From Porodaedalea pini (taxonomy: Eukaryota > Basidiomycota > Agaricomycetes > Hymenochaetales > Hymenochaetaceae): 12,430 nucleotides of DNA. The notes under the pieces were generated by a model, which was not told the origin of the DNA, made no database searches, and was given only the letters and a program-made list of their open reading frames with translations. This document shows positions 1 through 8,391 of the stretch, piece after piece. The translations under genes and the position numbers were made by a program. Each line of letters begins with the position of its first letter. Position 1 is the first letter of the stretch. The stretch lies in the NCBI GenBank assembly GCA_002794775.1, contig NBAY01000196.1, positions 1 to 12,430 of the forward strand, given 5' to 3'.

Positions 1-2775
1 CGTTTGCGGGTGATACGCCGTCGACGGGTTGCCTTCGATGTGTAGGAGTTTGTACAGCTCCTCATCATTGATGCGTCAAACTGCGTGCCTCGGTCATGGA
101 TGATCTTTTTTTGGCAAGCCATGGAGACGGAAGACGTGGTCGCGGTACAGTTGAGCCATGCCTTCCGCTGACAATTTTGTCGTCGTCGGGATCGCGTGCA
201 TCTGTTTCGAGAACCTATCGACGAAAACGCAGATTGCGTTGTGCCCCTTGGAGTCCGGGAGTTCTCCGATGAGGTCGACCGTGACAATTTCCCAGGGACC
301 TTCAGGGACCGCGTTTGGATGAAGTGGCCTCGACCTTGATGCCCTCAGAGCCTTCGTTCGTTGGCAGCGGTCACATCCTCGGACGTATGCTCGGACATCG
401 GAGAACATCGACGCCCACCAGAAGTCTCGACGTACCAGTTCGACCGTCTTCGACGATCCGGATGTCCTGCCAGGGTCGAGTCGTGGCACTCCCTCAACAC
501 CGCTTCCTTCATCGTCGACGGCACGTACACCTTGCCTTTCATTCGCCACAACCCGTCGACTTTCTACCATATTCGTCGGCCTTTCCGACTCGTCTTGTGC
601 CCTCTGCGCTTCACCCACTCGTTCCAACACTTCATCCCGCGACGTCCTCACTATTCCACGATTCAACCACTTTTCCTTGATGAAGACGATGCCGTCGTTG
701 TCATCCTGGCCCTTGTCGTAACCTGCCTTGCGCGATAATAGGTCCGCCTTGCCCATCGTCTTCCCCGACTTGTGTTCGAGGTGGAAGTCAAACTCTTCGA
801 GTTCGGTTCGCCAGCGGGCTTGACGGTAGCTCAGCTTCTGCGCTGACCTGAAGTAGGTGAGGTTAGCGTGGTCGGACCAGATTTCGATCGTGTGGCGAGC
901 GCCGAGGAGGTATTGTCGCCATTCCTTGAGCGCCGAAACGATCGCGAGCATCTCCTTGTCGTAGATCTCGTAGTTTCGTTCAGCGGGTAGGAGCGCTTCT
1001 GACCTATAGGCAATCACCCTCCACTTCCCTTCCTGTTTTTGCAACAACACACCGCCGAGCGCAAAGTTTGACGAGTCCGCTTCTACGCGGAAAGGACCCT
1101 CGTCGTTGGCGATGGCTAGGACTGGAGGTGAGCAGAGACGTCGTCTCAGCTCCTCGAACGCTTCCTGCTGTTCGTCTCCCATACCCAGTCCTTCTTGCCC
1201 GTTAACAACGTCAGCGGATGGACCACCTTACTGTAGTCCTTGATGAACCGTCGTAGCCAGTTACCCATGCCGAGGAATTGTTGTAGCTGTTTCAGGTTTC
1301 GTGGGACCGGCCAGTTCGCAATCGCCTCCGTCTTTGCTGGGTCAGCCTTGATCTCGCCATTACCGATGATGTGGCCGAGGTATTTGACGACCTTGGCGTC
1401 AAATTCGCACTTCTCCGGCTTCAGGTACAGGCCATTCTCTCGCAGGATCTGAAGGACGCGCCTCGACGTGTCTATATGTTCCTCAATGGTCTCCGAGAGG
1501 ATCAATATGTCGTCGAGGTATACGATGATCAGGTTAGCGTAAATCAGTTCCTTGAAGATGTGATTGACAAAAGCCTGGAACGTTGCCGGGGCGTTGCAGA
1601 GACCAAAGAACATGACCGTCGGTTCGAAGAGGCCCATGTTTGTGCGAAAAGCTGCTTTCCATTCGTCACCCTCGCGGATCCGGATATTGTAGTACCCCAG
1701 CGAAGGTCAAGCTTAGTGATGTACTTCGCTTTCTTGACCTTGTCGACGAGTTCGTCAATGAGAGGGAGGGATACTTGTTCTTGATCGTACCGTCATTGAG
1801 CTTACGGTAATCCTGGATCGGGCGTAGCGATTTGTCGGCCTTCTTAATGAAGAAGAAGGGCGACGCCATGGGCGATATCGACCGTCGAATGCGACCCGAC
1901 TTCAAGTTTTCATCGAGGAAGTCCTTGAGTGACTGTTGCTCTGTTGGCGTGAGCGGGTAGATTTTACAGTCACTTGGTTTGAAGTCGGGCTTCAAGTCGA
2001 TGACGTGGTCCCACGGTCGGTGTTCCGGTAGCTTTTCGAAGCCTTTTTCGCTAAAGACGTCGGCGTAGTCGTTGAGGTATGCGGGCCAGGACTCCTTGTC
2101 CATTCGCACCTCTCTCACCCTCCTCGTCTCCTCTGCTGCTCTCCACACCCTCCGCATACCTTCCTCGTCGTCCTTCTCTACCACGCATTCACCTGGACAG
2201 CGAGTAAAGTCGAGTGTCCCCGTCTTCCAGTTGACCTCTGGATTGTGTCGTCGAAGCCAGTCGTACCCCAGGAAGATGTTAGAAGACGCCAATGAGGTTA
2301 CTGCCAGGACGATCTGTTCCTTATGATGACCGATCGTGAGTTCAACGTCAACGTATTCCTCGATCAACCCAGCTTCGTTGTGCGTGCCGTCGGCATTGAG
2401 CACCGCAAGGGGTCGGATATACCGCTTCGTCTCTAGCCCATACCGTTCGACGAACCTCACGTCGATGCACGATCCTGTACATCCCGAGTCCACGAGTGCG
2501 TGAGCGTCTACCTCCCTCACTTCACCTTTCACACTGTGTCCGACGTTCAGGAGAAGGTCCAGCTGGCGTCCGCCAGTTCCTCTCATGAACAACTGCTCGT
2601 ACCCTTCACTTCTTTTCACACCGGTGGGGACTTCATACTCCGGAAAACCATCGACGTCGTTCGCATCTACATGTTGTACAGACGGTTGGTTATATTTTAA
2701 CGAGTCCGGATTCAAAGTCCCTTGTTCTTCCCGGTCAGTCGCCCCGATGGCTACGCCTGACCACTCGCAAAACCC
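1..2775 (-). pseudogene. pol: pol of copy A, frameshifted (protease-RT-RNase H-partial integrase)
   Basis: Homologous to the intact pol of copy B, read in the -1 frame relative to gag from the GGGTTTT at 2769-2775. Protease (VDSGCTG motif) and the start of RT are open. Compared with B there are seven single-base changes in homopolymers: G4 to G3 at 1768-1770, C5 to C4 at 1695-1698, GG to G at 1174, TT to TTT at 561-563, CCC to CC at 458-459, T6 to T7 at 106-112, and CCC to CC at 60-61. The YLDD block survives in an open segment around 1146-1637, and RNase H plus part of integrase in 94-1182. Between 458 and 563 the frame is wrong, which removes both His of the integrase HHCC finger. The run of T at 106-112 then truncates the protein just after LPKK. 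As sequenced, it cannot make a full Pol. Sequencing error at homopolymers is the main alternative to true decay. Confidence 0.88.
2733..2775 (-). promoter_or_regulatory. -1 ribosomal frameshift signal of copy A
   Basis: The slippery heptamer G_GGT_TTT lies in the gag frame at 2775-2769. A 6-nt spacer follows, then a perfect 6-bp inverted repeat GGTCAG / CTGACC (arms 2757-2762 and 2733-2738). The gag stop codon (TAG here, TAA in copy B) lies in the loop. All elements match copy B although the codon before the heptamer differs (CGG here, CAG in B). Confidence 0.7.
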
Positions 2776-3830
2776 CGCGAGTCAACGACCTCTTCGTCAT
2801 TCTCTCCTTCCTCCACATAGTCCTCCACTGTCGACCTCCGAGTGTCTACGACTTCCTCGAAGGCTGACTCCTTCATCGCTCCGAGCTCGTCTGCGAGGAT
2901 GCGGCGTTCGCCAGGGGCCATCAGTTCCAGCATACGCTGGATAATCGGTTTCCCCTGCGGGCACCTGTCCTTGAAGTGGCCTTCTTGACCACAGATCCAG
3001 CAAGCTCTTCTGCGACGTGCCTCGTTCATAGAGACGTCCATCGGTTGTCCGATACCTCCGAACGTGACGCCGGTCGCGTCGCGTTTGTCGACGTGCGGGG
3101 TTGCAACTTGGCGCCGAGCGGGGGGTGCCGGTTGTTGTTGGCGAGGTTGCGGTATGAACGGGCGGCCTCGTTGAATCGCGCGGATCTGCTGTTCTCCGCG
3201 ATCGATCTCGATAGCTTTGTTCTTCCACGCCTCATACGTTGTCGGTACGGGCGTCGACCTCAGCACGCCGCGGACTACCTCGATGTTCATTGCTCGCTTG
3301 AGGCGGTCGCAGATAACGCTGTCGTCTTTCAGTTCCGCCCGCTTGATGATGACGTCAAGTTGTTGGAAGAACTTATCCGCGGTGAGGTCCTTCTGAACCT
3401 TCTCCCGGAAATCCTTCAGCGCAGCTTCCTTTCGGTTCGGATCGTCGAACGAGGCGTCGAGTCGTTCCTGGAATCTTTCCCAGCTGTCCGTGAAGGTAAC
3501 GATTCCCGCCGTTGTCGACTCCTCGACGTAGTTCTGCGCCCACGTTGCCGCATTACCACCCTTCAGGTAGGAGAGAGCTACGTAGATCTTACTCTCCGAC
3601 GTAGGGTATCGGTTTGGGTTCGCGGACACGAAAAGAAGGACTTCGCGTCTGAAGTCAAGGTAATCGTCGCCACCAGTGAATTCACGTGGTCGGGCGACGT
3701 CTATATTGGGGGTCGGGGGGTTAGCGGCCGCGACCGGTGCTGGGGCGTTGTTCGCCTGATGGGCGAAGGCATTCGCAACGATGGCCGCGATCTGCGCCAT
3801 TTGCTGTTGGTTGAAACCTTCTGCTGACAT
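2751..3830 (-). CDS. gag: Gag of copy A (capsid/nucleocapsid), intact
   Basis: A 359-residue Gag expected to form the cytoplasmic virus-like particle and package element RNA. The N-terminal 40 residues are Ala/Gln/Pro-rich. Residues about 45-210 form the alpha-helical retrotransposon Gag (capsid-like) region. A Gln/Pro/Arg-rich linker follows at about 220-245, then one CCHC zinc knuckle spaced C-X2-C-X4-H-X4-C at 277-290, and an acidic tail. The ATG at 3830-3828 is the first on the message apart from one new ATG in the LTR of this copy. It differs from copy B Gag at three residues (N7/S, I110/V, R352/Q) although about 12 bases differ, so most changes are synonymous and the stop codon is swapped from TAA to TAG. 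It may still supply Gag if transcribed, but copy B now sits between it and its own LTR promoter. Confidence 0.93.
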   Translation of the reverse strand: MSAEGFNQQQMAQIAAIVANAFAHQANNAPAPVAAANPPTPNIDVARPREFTGGDDYLDFRREVLLFVSANPNRYPTSESKIYVALSYLKGGNAATWAQNYVEESTTAGIVTFTDSWERFQERLDASFDDPNRKEAALKDFREKVQKDLTADKFFQQLDVIIKRAELKDDSVICDRLKRAMNIEVVRGVLRSTPVPTTYEAWKNKAIEIDRGEQQIRAIQRGRPFIPQPRQQQPAPPARRQVATPHVDKRDATGVTFGGIGQPMDVSMNEARRRRACWICGQEGHFKDRCPQGKPIIQRMLELMAPGERRILADELGAMKESAFEEVVDTRRSTVEDYVEEGENDEEVVDSRGFASGQA

Positions 3831-4316
3831 CGCGGGTTCGGGTGTTGAAGGTTCTGGGGGAGTCGGCGGTGAGGGATCTCTGTTGGTCTCGCGGTAAGGA
3901 CCCGGAGTCGGTGGTAGGTTAACCGTAGATGTTGACGGTGCGGGTGACGATGGGGTAGCTGGAGGCCACCTTGCTCTCCTTCCTCGTTCGTCTGACGAAT
4001 ACCAGCCGTGCCGGATTTCACTCCACCAGATGTCGTGAGTGACGCCGCTGTTATTGGTCGCGACGTAGCCTGGTCGATCTGGATCCCAACGGGCTGAGGC
4101 AGGAAGGGCCCGTCGCTGTTCGTCGGTGAGATCTATCTTGACGTTGGCGGTGGGACAGGGATCGGTTGCGTGTTCGATCCGGGGTTACGCCAACGTTGAG
4201 CGGGTTCGTCAGCGAAGTTGATGACGAGGCGGTAGGATCCGAGTGAGATTACAAACGAGATTGTCGTCGAAGTTTGGACTCGTCTGGTTACCCACGTCCA
4301 CGTTAGGTGCGTGCTC
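3831..4316 (-). other. Leader of copy A, gag-proximal part
   Basis: This 486-bp stretch precedes gag and is cut at 4316 by copy B. It contains no ATG on the sense strand. The gag frame stays open upstream of the gag ATG for 118 codons, back to a TAA at 4185-4187, with protein-like composition including a Trp-rich patch, yet it has no Met codon. Copy B has the same open stretch. It could be an N-terminal Gag extension made by non-AUG initiation or splicing, or a relic. Confidence 0.6.
4312..4316. repeat. Target-site duplication TGCTC, left copy
   Basis: TGCTC sits immediately left of the TGTTAGG end of copy B and recurs immediately right of the CTGACA end at 10575-10579. Joining the flanks through one TGCTC rebuilds the leader found uninterrupted in copy B at 9928-9932. 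Five-bp duplications are usual for Ty3/gypsy integrases. Confidence 0.92.
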
Positions 4317-4740
4317 TGTTAGGCGGGAGTCCGGGGGACGACTCGGACTGGGCAAGCCTCGGCTAACTGTCGTCTGGGACGTGCTATACTCGAGCGGGAG
4401 CTCGGGACACGCTGTACTCAGGCTAGGTCGACGCGGAGGTAAGAGGATTAATACAAGACTAGACTAATACAAGGGGGACGAGTCTCACCTAGGTCGACGC
4501 GGAGGTAAGAGGAAAAGCAGAACAAGGAGTTCATGCGATTCCTGAGACCTTATATAGCGACGACCGTGAGACTATATTACCTAACATTACATAACGAGTG
4601 GGAATGGAACGAATGAAGGTCGTGTAGGGGGAGTGTGGGAAGTGATTGGAAAGATGATTAAAGATAATGAAAAGGAGCAATTAACAGAAACGAAAAAGGA
4701 AAAGGGGAAATAAAGAAAAGGGGAAGTTCGAGTCCTGACA
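4317..4740 (-). repeat. 3' LTR of copy B
   Basis: 424 bp, preceded on the sense strand by the G-rich polypurine tract and the pol TAA. By eye it matches 10151-10574 base for base. It includes a TATA box (sense TATATAAGG, 4556-4548), the sequence matching the transcript start (4523), and two 25-bp direct repeats. The 5' edge (plus strand 4740) is fixed by the adjacent PPT and the 3' edge by the TGCTC duplication. Confidence 0.95.
4423..4513. repeat. Two 25-bp direct repeats inside the LTR (R-U5)
   Basis: The unit CTAGGTCGACGCGGAGGTAA plus GAGGA occurs at 4423-4447 and 4489-4513, 66 bp apart start to start. The intervening segment holds a smaller repeat (TAATACAAG twice). The same pair occurs in the 5' LTR of B and the LTR of A. 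Both copies lie downstream of the predicted transcript start, so they are in the RNA. The role is unknown. Confidence 0.85.
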
Positions 4741-7700
4741 TTACCCCCCCCTCAAGGTTGGGCGTCCCGACCAACCAAGATCGCGGTCTTCTGGCTCGGT
4801 GTCGACGAAGAGCGGACGGAGTCGTGAGCGAGGGATATCGAGTTTGCGGGGAGCACCGGGGTGTTTGAGGTAGAATTCAGTAATTGCCTCCTTTGCGTTC
4901 TCGCTAAAGTCCGTCTCCGGTTGCCAGGTCGGTTCGTTGTACCCGACCCACTTGACGAGGTACTGTAGTTTACCTCGGTGCAGACGTGAGTCAATGACCT
5001 CTTCAACCTCGTATTCCTCTTCGTTGTCGACGATTTCCGGTGGTGGCGGTGGCGGTAGCTTCTGGCTCTCAAATGACGGTTCAACGGCGGGTTTCAACAG
5101 GGCTTCGTTGAAGACAGGGTGGACCTTTTTCCATCGCTTCGGGAGTTTGAGCTTGTACGCGCTCGCTCCTACCTTGTCGACGACGTCAAAGGGGCCGTAC
5201 CATTTGTCTGCAAGTTTCTTTGTCGGCGAGTCCGTACTGATGTTTCGCCCGTCAAGGAAGACCTTGTCGCCAGCCTTGTATTCCACCGATGCTGCTGCCG
5301 TCCGGTCATGGTAGCGTTTCATGTCTTCTGCTGCCTTGACCAGATTGTCCCTTGCCGTGCGATGGGTCTCCTTGATGTGCTTCGCGAATTCTTCTGCCGA
5401 CATGTTGGTAGAGGAAGTTCGTACGGCGTCGAAGCTCCTAGGGTGACGTCCAGTGTTCGCGTAGAAGGGTGACATCTTTGTCGCCGAGTGTTCTCGGTTG
5501 TTGTAGGCGAACTCTGCGAGAGGGAGCCAGTCTTTCCAGTCTGACTGCCGATGGTCGACGAAGAGCCGGAGGTACTGTTCGAGCTCTTGGTTGACGCGTT
5601 CCGTCTGACCGTCCGTTTGCGGGTGATACGCCGTCGACGGGTTGCCTTCGATGTGTAGGAGTTTGTACAGCTCCCTCATCATTGATGCGTCAAACTGCGT
5701 GCCTCGGTCATGGATGATCTTTTTTGGCAAGCCATGGAGACGGAAGACGTGGTCGCGGTACAGTTGAGCCATGCCTTCCGCTGACAATTTTGTCGTCGTC
5801 GGGATCGCGTGCATCTGTTTCGAGAACCTATCGACGAAAACGCAGATTGCGTTGTGCCCCTTGGAGTCCGGGAGTTCTCCGATGAGGTCGACCGTGACAA
5901 TTTCCCAGGGACCTTCAGGGACCGCGTTTGGATGAAGTGGCCTCGACCTTGATGCCCTCAGAGCCTTCGTTCGTTGGCAGCGGTCACATCCTCGGACGTA
6001 TGCTCGGACATCGGAGAACATCGACGCCCACCAGAAGTCTCGACGTACCAGTTCGAGCGTCTTCGACGATCCCGGATGTCCTGCCAGGGTCGAGTCGTGG
6101 CACTCCCTCAACACCGCTTCCTTCATCGTCGACGGCACGTACACCTTGCCTTTCATTCGCCACAACCCGTCGACTTCTACCATATTCGTCGGCCTTTCCG
6201 ACTCGTCTTGTGCCCTCTGCGCTTCACCCACTCGTTCCAACACTTCATCCCGCGACGTCCTCACTATTCCACGATTCAACCACTTTTCCTTGATGAAGAC
6301 GATGCCGTCGTTGTCATCCTGGCCCTTGTCGTAACCTGCCTTGCGCGATAATAGGTCCGCTTTGCCCATCGTCTTCCCCGACTTGTGTTCGAGGTGGAAG
6401 TCAAACTCTTCGAGTTCGGTTCGCCAGCGGGCTTGACGGTAGCTCAGCTTCTGCGCTGACCTGAAGTAGGTGAGGTTAGCGTGGTCGGACCAGATTTCGA
6501 TCGTGTGGCGAGCGCCGAGGAGGTATTGTCGCCATTCCTTGAGCGCCGAAACGATCGCGAGCATCTCCTTGTCGTAGATCTCGTAGTTTCGTTCAGCGGG
6601 TAGGAGCGCTTCTGACCTATAGGCAATCACCCTCCACTTCCCTTCCTGTTTTTGCAACAACACACCACCGAGCGCAAAGTTTGACGAGTCCGCTTCTACG
6701 CGGAAAGGACCCTCGTCGTTGGCGATGGCTAGGACTGGAGGTGAGCAGAGACGTCGTCTCAGCTCCTCGAACGCTTCCTGCTGTTCGGTCTCCCATACCC
6801 AGTCCTTCTTGCCCGTTAACGACGTCAGCGGATGGACCACCTTACTGTAGTCCTTGATGAACCGTCGTAGCCAGTTACCCATGCCGAGGAATTGTTGTAG
6901 CTGTTTCAGGTTTCGTGGGACCGGCCAGTTCGCAATCGCCTCCGTCTTTGCTGGGTCAGCCTTGATCTCGCCATTACCGATGATGTGGCCGAGGTATTTG
7001 ACGACCTTGGCGTCAAATTCGCACTTCTCCGGCTTCAGGTACAGGCCATTCTCTCGCAGGATCTGAAGGACGCGCCTCGACGTGTCTATATGTTCCTCAA
7101 TGGTCTCCGAGAGGATCAATATGTCGTCGAGGTATACGATGATCAGGTTAGCGTAAATCAGTTCCTTGAAGATGTGATTGACAAAAGCCTGGAACGTTGC
7201 CGGGGCGTTGCAGAGACCAAAGAACATGACCGTCGGTTCGAAGAGGCCCATGTTTGTGCGAAACGCTGCCTTCCATTCGTCACCCTCGCGGATCCGGATA
7301 TTGTAGTACCCCCAGCGAAGGTCAAGCTTAGTGATGTACTTCGCTTTCTTGACCTTGTCGACGAGTTCGTCAATGAGAGGGAGGGGATACTTGTTCTTGA
7401 TCGTACCGTCATTGAGCTTACGGTAATCCTGGATCGGGCGTAGCGATTTGTCGGCCTTCTTAATGAAGAAGAAGGGCGACGCCATGGGCGATATCGATCG
7501 TCGAATGCGACCCGACTTCAAGTTCTCATCGAGGAAGTCCTTGAGTGACTGTTGCTCTGTTGGCGTGAGCGGGTAGATTTTACAGTCACTTGGTTTGAAG
7601 TCGGGCTTCAAGTCGATGACGTGGTCCCACGGTCGGTGTTCCGGTAGCTTTTCGAAGCCTTTTTCGCTAAAGACGTCGGCGTAGTCGTTGAGGTATGCGG

Positions 7701-8385
7701 GCCAGGACCCCTTGTCCATTCGCACCTCTCTCACCCTCCTCGTCTCCTCTGCTGCTCTCCACACCCTCCGCATACCTTCCTCGTCGTTCTTCTCTACCAC
7801 GCATTCACCTGGACAGCGAGTAAAGTCGAGTGTCCCCGTCTTCCAGTTGACCTCTGGATTGTGTCGTCGAAGCCAGTCGTACCCCAGGAAGATGTTAGAA
7901 GACGCCAATGAGGTTACTGCCAGGACGATCTGTTCCTTATGATGACCGATCGTGAGTTCAACGTCAACGTATTCCTTGATCAACCCAGCTTCGTTGCGCG
8001 TGCCGTCGGCATTGAGCACCGCAAGGGGTCGGATATACCGCTTCGTCTCTAGCCCATACCGTTCGACGAACCTCACGTCGATGCACGATCCTGTACATCC
8101 CGAGTCCACGAGTGCGTGAGCGTCTACCTCCCTCACTTCGCCTTTCACACTGTGTCCGACGTTCAGGAGAAGGTCCAGCTGGCGTCCGCCAGTTCCTCTC
8201 ATGAACAACTGCTCGTACCCTTCACTTCTTTTCACACCGGTGGGGACTTCATACTCCGGAAAACCATCGACGTCGTTCGCATCTACGTGTTGTACAGACG
8301 GTTGGTTATATTTTAACGAGTCCGGATTCAAAGTCCCTTGTTCTTCCCGGTCAGTCGCCCCGATGGTTACGCCTGACCACTCGCA
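4741..8385 (-). CDS. pol: Pol polyprotein of copy B: protease, RT, RNase H, integrase, chromodomain
   Basis: Read as the C-terminal part of Gag-Pol after a -1 shift; there is no ATG start. The frame is open from 8397, the first post-shift codon is at 8385, and numbering here starts at the Leu codon at 8331. Aspartic protease: VDSGCTG at 75-81, active Asp76. Reverse transcriptase: about 230-470, with Asp337 and YLDD at 400-403. RNase H: D548, E589, D616, D659. Integrase: zinc finger H745, H752, C782, C785; catalytic D815, D875, E911 (35 residues between the last two); GPY/F module YGPF at 1045-1048. A Pro-rich linker is followed by a chromodomain at about 1105-1157 with cage residues Y1107, W1128, Y1131. 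The length of about 1214 residues is usual for the family. The TAA at 4743-4741 abuts the 3' LTR, and the last codons are the polypurine tract. This protein makes cDNA and integrates it, and the chromodomain probably directs insertion to marked chromatin. Confidence 0.95.
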   Translation of the reverse strand, partial: CEWSGVTIGATDREEQGTLNPDSLKYNQPSVQHVDANDVDGFPEYEVPTGVKRSEGYEQLFMRGTGGRQLDLLLNVGHSVKGEVREVDAHALVDSGCTGSCIDVRFVERYGLETKRYIRPLAVLNADGTRNEAGLIKEYVDVELTIGHHKEQIVLAVTSLASSNIFLGYDWLRRHNPEVNWKTGTLDFTRCPGECVVEKNDEEGMRRVWRAAEETRRVREVRMDKGSWPAYLNDYADVFSEKGFEKLPEHRPWDHVIDLKPDFKPSDCKIYPLTPTEQQSLKDFLDENLKSGRIRRSISPMASPFFFIKKADKSLRPIQDYRKLNDGTIKNKYPLPLIDELVDKVKKAKYITKLDLRWGYYNIRIREGDEWKAAFRTNMGLFEPTVMFFGLCNAPATFQAFVNHIFKELIYANLIIVYLDDILILSETIEEHIDTSRRVLQILRENGLYLKPEKCEFDAKVVKYLGHIIGNGEIKADPAKTEAIANWPVPRNLKQLQQFLGMGNWLRRFIKDYSKVVHPLTSLTGKKDWVWETEQQEAFEELRRRLCSPPVLAIANDEGPFRVEADSSNFALGGVLLQKQEGKWRVIAYRSEALLPAERNYEIYDKEMLAIVSALKEWRQYLLGARHTIEIWSDHANLTYFRSAQKLSYRQARWRTELEEFDFHLEHKSGKTMGKADLLSRKAGYDKGQDDNDGIVFIKEKWLNRGIVRTSRDEVLERVGEAQRAQDESERPTNMVEVDGLWRMKGKVYVPSTMKEAVLRECHDSTLAGHPGSSKTLELVRRDFWWASMFSDVRAYVRGCDRCQRTKALRASRSRPLHPNAVPEGPWEIVTVDLIGELPDSKGHNAICVFVDRFSKQMHAIPTTTKLSAEGMAQLYRDHVFRLHGLPKKIIHDRGTQFDASMMRELYKLLHIEGNPSTAYHPQTDGQTERVNQELEQYLRLFVDHRQSDWKDWLPLAEFAYNNREHSATKMSPFYANTGRHPRSFDAVRTSSTNMSAEEFAKHIKETHRTARDNLVKAAEDMKRYHDRTAAASVEYKAGDKVFLDGRNISTDSPTKKLADKWYGPFDVVDKVGASAYKLKLPKRWKKVHPVFNEALLKPAVEPSFESQKLPPPPPPEIVDNEEEYEVEEVIDSRLHRGKLQYLVKWVGYNEPTWQPETDFSENAKEAITEFYLKHPGAPRKLDIPRSRLRPLFVDTEPEDRDLGWSGRPTLRGG
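4744..4753 (-). other. Polypurine tract (plus-strand cDNA primer)
   Basis: The sense strand reads GAGGGGGGGG, then TAA, then the LTR start TGTCAGG. A purine run next to the 3' LTR is the expected RNase H-resistant primer for second-strand synthesis. It encodes the last Arg-Gly-Gly of Pol, so the tract and the protein end are the same bases. Confidence 0.85.
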
Positions 8386-8391
8386 AAACCC
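8349..8391 (-). promoter_or_regulatory. -1 programmed ribosomal frameshift signal, gag/pol
   Basis: The heptamer G_GGT_TTT at 8391-8385 fits X_XXY_YYZ and is in the gag zero frame (codons for Gly353 and Phe354). A 6-nt spacer GCGAGT precedes a stem GGTCAG/CTGACC (8373-8378 with 8349-8354). Two further pairs are possible after one mismatch, and the gag TAA (8367-8369) lies in the loop. The -1 frame opens at 8397 just upstream of the heptamer and runs through the whole of pol. This would give a Gag-Pol fusion of about 1568 residues. Confidence 0.78.

Larger units (their letters stand above)
1..4316 (-). mobile_element. Ty3/gypsy chromovirus copy A, 3'-ward part, truncated by window edge
   Basis: This is the larger part of an LTR retrotransposon transcribed right to left. 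It holds most of pol, all of gag and the gag-proximal 486 bp of the leader. From 1781 to 4316 it aligns with copy B at a constant offset of 5616 bp with no indel, and from 1 to 1780 with seven one-base indels. Base 1 corresponds to base 5614 of copy B, so about 870 bp of pol (end of integrase, chromodomain) plus the 3' LTR should lie left of the window. The element is interrupted at 4316 by copy B and resumes at 10575. The joined leader would be 704 bp, exactly the length of B's leader. Confidence 0.93.

Noticed and set aside
4432..4445. GAGGTAAGAG as a plus-strand splice donor, present twice per LTR
   Set aside because: It is antisense to the element and no gene on the plus strand uses it.
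4313..4467. Small plus-strand ORFs across the LTR, and the 62-codon minus ORF at 10515-10703
   Set aside because: They span LTR boundaries, lack any domain, and are not kept consistently between copies.
4317..4740. A single LTR shared by two tandem elements, as left by unequal recombination
   Set aside because: A's leader stops at TGCTC and resumes after the second TGCTC at 10575, so the LTR belongs to the nested copy B alone.
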